NCBI GenBank assembly: GCA_016764135.1
Contig: JAESSL010000017.1
Location: 1-6,236, forward strand
Origin: Alphaproteobacteria bacterium
Lineage (GTDB): Bacteria; Pseudomonadota; Alphaproteobacteria; UBA8366; GCA-2717185
Direction of reading: 5' to 3'
DNA length: 6,236 nucleotides
In this document: positions 5,908 through 6,236 of the stretch, piece after piece
Numbering within the stretch: position 1 is the first letter of the stretch
Layout of the letters: every line of letters starts with the position of its first letter
Translations under genes and position numbers: made by a program
The notes under the pieces: model-generated
The model's input: only the letters and a program-made list of their open reading frames with translations
What the model was told of the DNA's origin: nothing
Databases searched by the model: none

Positions 5908-6236
5908 ATGAAGAAAAGTACATTTATGAAAGCCGGCCTCGCCCTCGGGCTTGTTGGCGGCATGATGCTCGCGGTGGGCGGCCCCGCCGAAGCGAAAAAA
6001 GTACGCTGGAAAATGCAAAGTGCGTTCGGCAGTTCACTGCCCCATCTGGGCACGTCCGGCGTGCGTTTCACCAAAAACGTCACGGCGCTTTCCGCCGGCG
6101 ATCTGAAAATCAAATTCTTTGAGCCCGGCGCGCTGGTGCCGACTCTGGAATGCTTTGACGCCGCCTCCAAGGGTTCTGTGCAATCCTGCTGGACGACGCC
6201 TGGGTATCACACCTCGAAATATCCGGCCCTGTCGTT
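5908..6236 (+). CDS. TRAP transporter substrate-binding protein (DctP family), 3' end cut by window edge
   Basis: The first 109 residues of a periplasmic solute receptor for a tripartite ATP-independent periplasmic (TRAP) transporter, which delivers an organic acid or similar solute to DctQ/DctM membrane subunits. The N-terminus is a Sec signal peptide: basic MKKSTFMK, a hydrophobic Gly/Leu/Met core, and a probable cleavage after AEA (residue 29). The mature start KKVRWKMQSAFGSSLPHLG, then FTKNVTALSAGDLKIKFFEPGALVPTLECFDAASKGSVQ, matches the DctP pattern seen in receptors for 2-oxo acids and related carboxylates; this subgroup assignment is from memory of the family. The ATG at 5908 is preceded by AGGGAGG at 5891-5897 (10-base gap), better than the internal ATG at 5926. 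About two thirds of the protein lies off the right edge, including the ligand-carboxylate-binding arginine region, so the substrate cannot be called. Confidence 0.9.
   Translation, partial: MKKSTFMKAGLALGLVGGMMLAVGGPAEAKKVRWKMQSAFGSSLPHLGTSGVRFTKNVTALSAGDLKIKFFEPGALVPTLECFDAASKGSVQSCWTTPGYHTSKYPALS

Overview
The window looks like a stretch of chromosome from a free-living, GC-rich proteobacterium, most likely an alphaproteobacterium. This is inferred from the gene types (acyl-CoA carboxylase, TRAP-type solute uptake, HdrD/GlpC-like Fe-S protein, class I aminotransferase) and the codon use. No rRNA or other phylogenetic marker is present to settle it. There is no sign of phage, transposon, CRISPR or plasmid functions. 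Both ends cut through genes.

Layout, left to right. (1) Positions 1-1288, minus strand: the N-terminal 429 residues of an acyl-CoA carboxylase carboxyltransferase (beta) subunit, whose C-terminus lies off the left edge. (2) 1408-1812, minus: a small predicted lipoprotein of unknown function. (3) 1813-1946: a divergent intergenic region with a plausible promoter and a 9-bp direct repeat. (4) 1947-3299, plus: an Fe-S protein combining an HdrC-like ferredoxin half with an HdrB-like CCG half, in which only the first CCG motif is intact. (5) 3310-4158, plus: an alpha/beta hydrolase, whose ribosome binding site overlaps the stop codon of the Fe-S gene. (6) 4230-5432, minus: a class I PLP aminotransferase of the aspartate aminotransferase group, convergent with the hydrolase across a short gap holding a GC-rich hairpin. 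(7) 5533-5609, minus: tRNA-Pro(CGG) with encoded CCA, a good promoter upstream and a strong rho-independent terminator downstream. (8) 5610-5907: about 300 bases without a gene, with a duplicated leader segment. (9) 5908 to the right edge, plus: the start of a TRAP transporter substrate-binding protein with a Sec signal peptide.

How the genes fit together. The Fe-S protein and hydrolase are almost certainly one transcription unit with coupled translation. The carboxylase and the lipoprotein share a strand, but their 119-bp gap contains a TATAAT box, so they may be transcribed separately. The aminotransferase lies downstream of the tRNA on the same strand, separated from it by the terminator. 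The overall theme is general carbon and amino-acid metabolism with solute uptake. The most unusual item is the Fe-S protein: a one-polypeptide HdrC-HdrB architecture with a decayed second CCG motif, no Hdr partner genes nearby, and coupling to a hydrolase.
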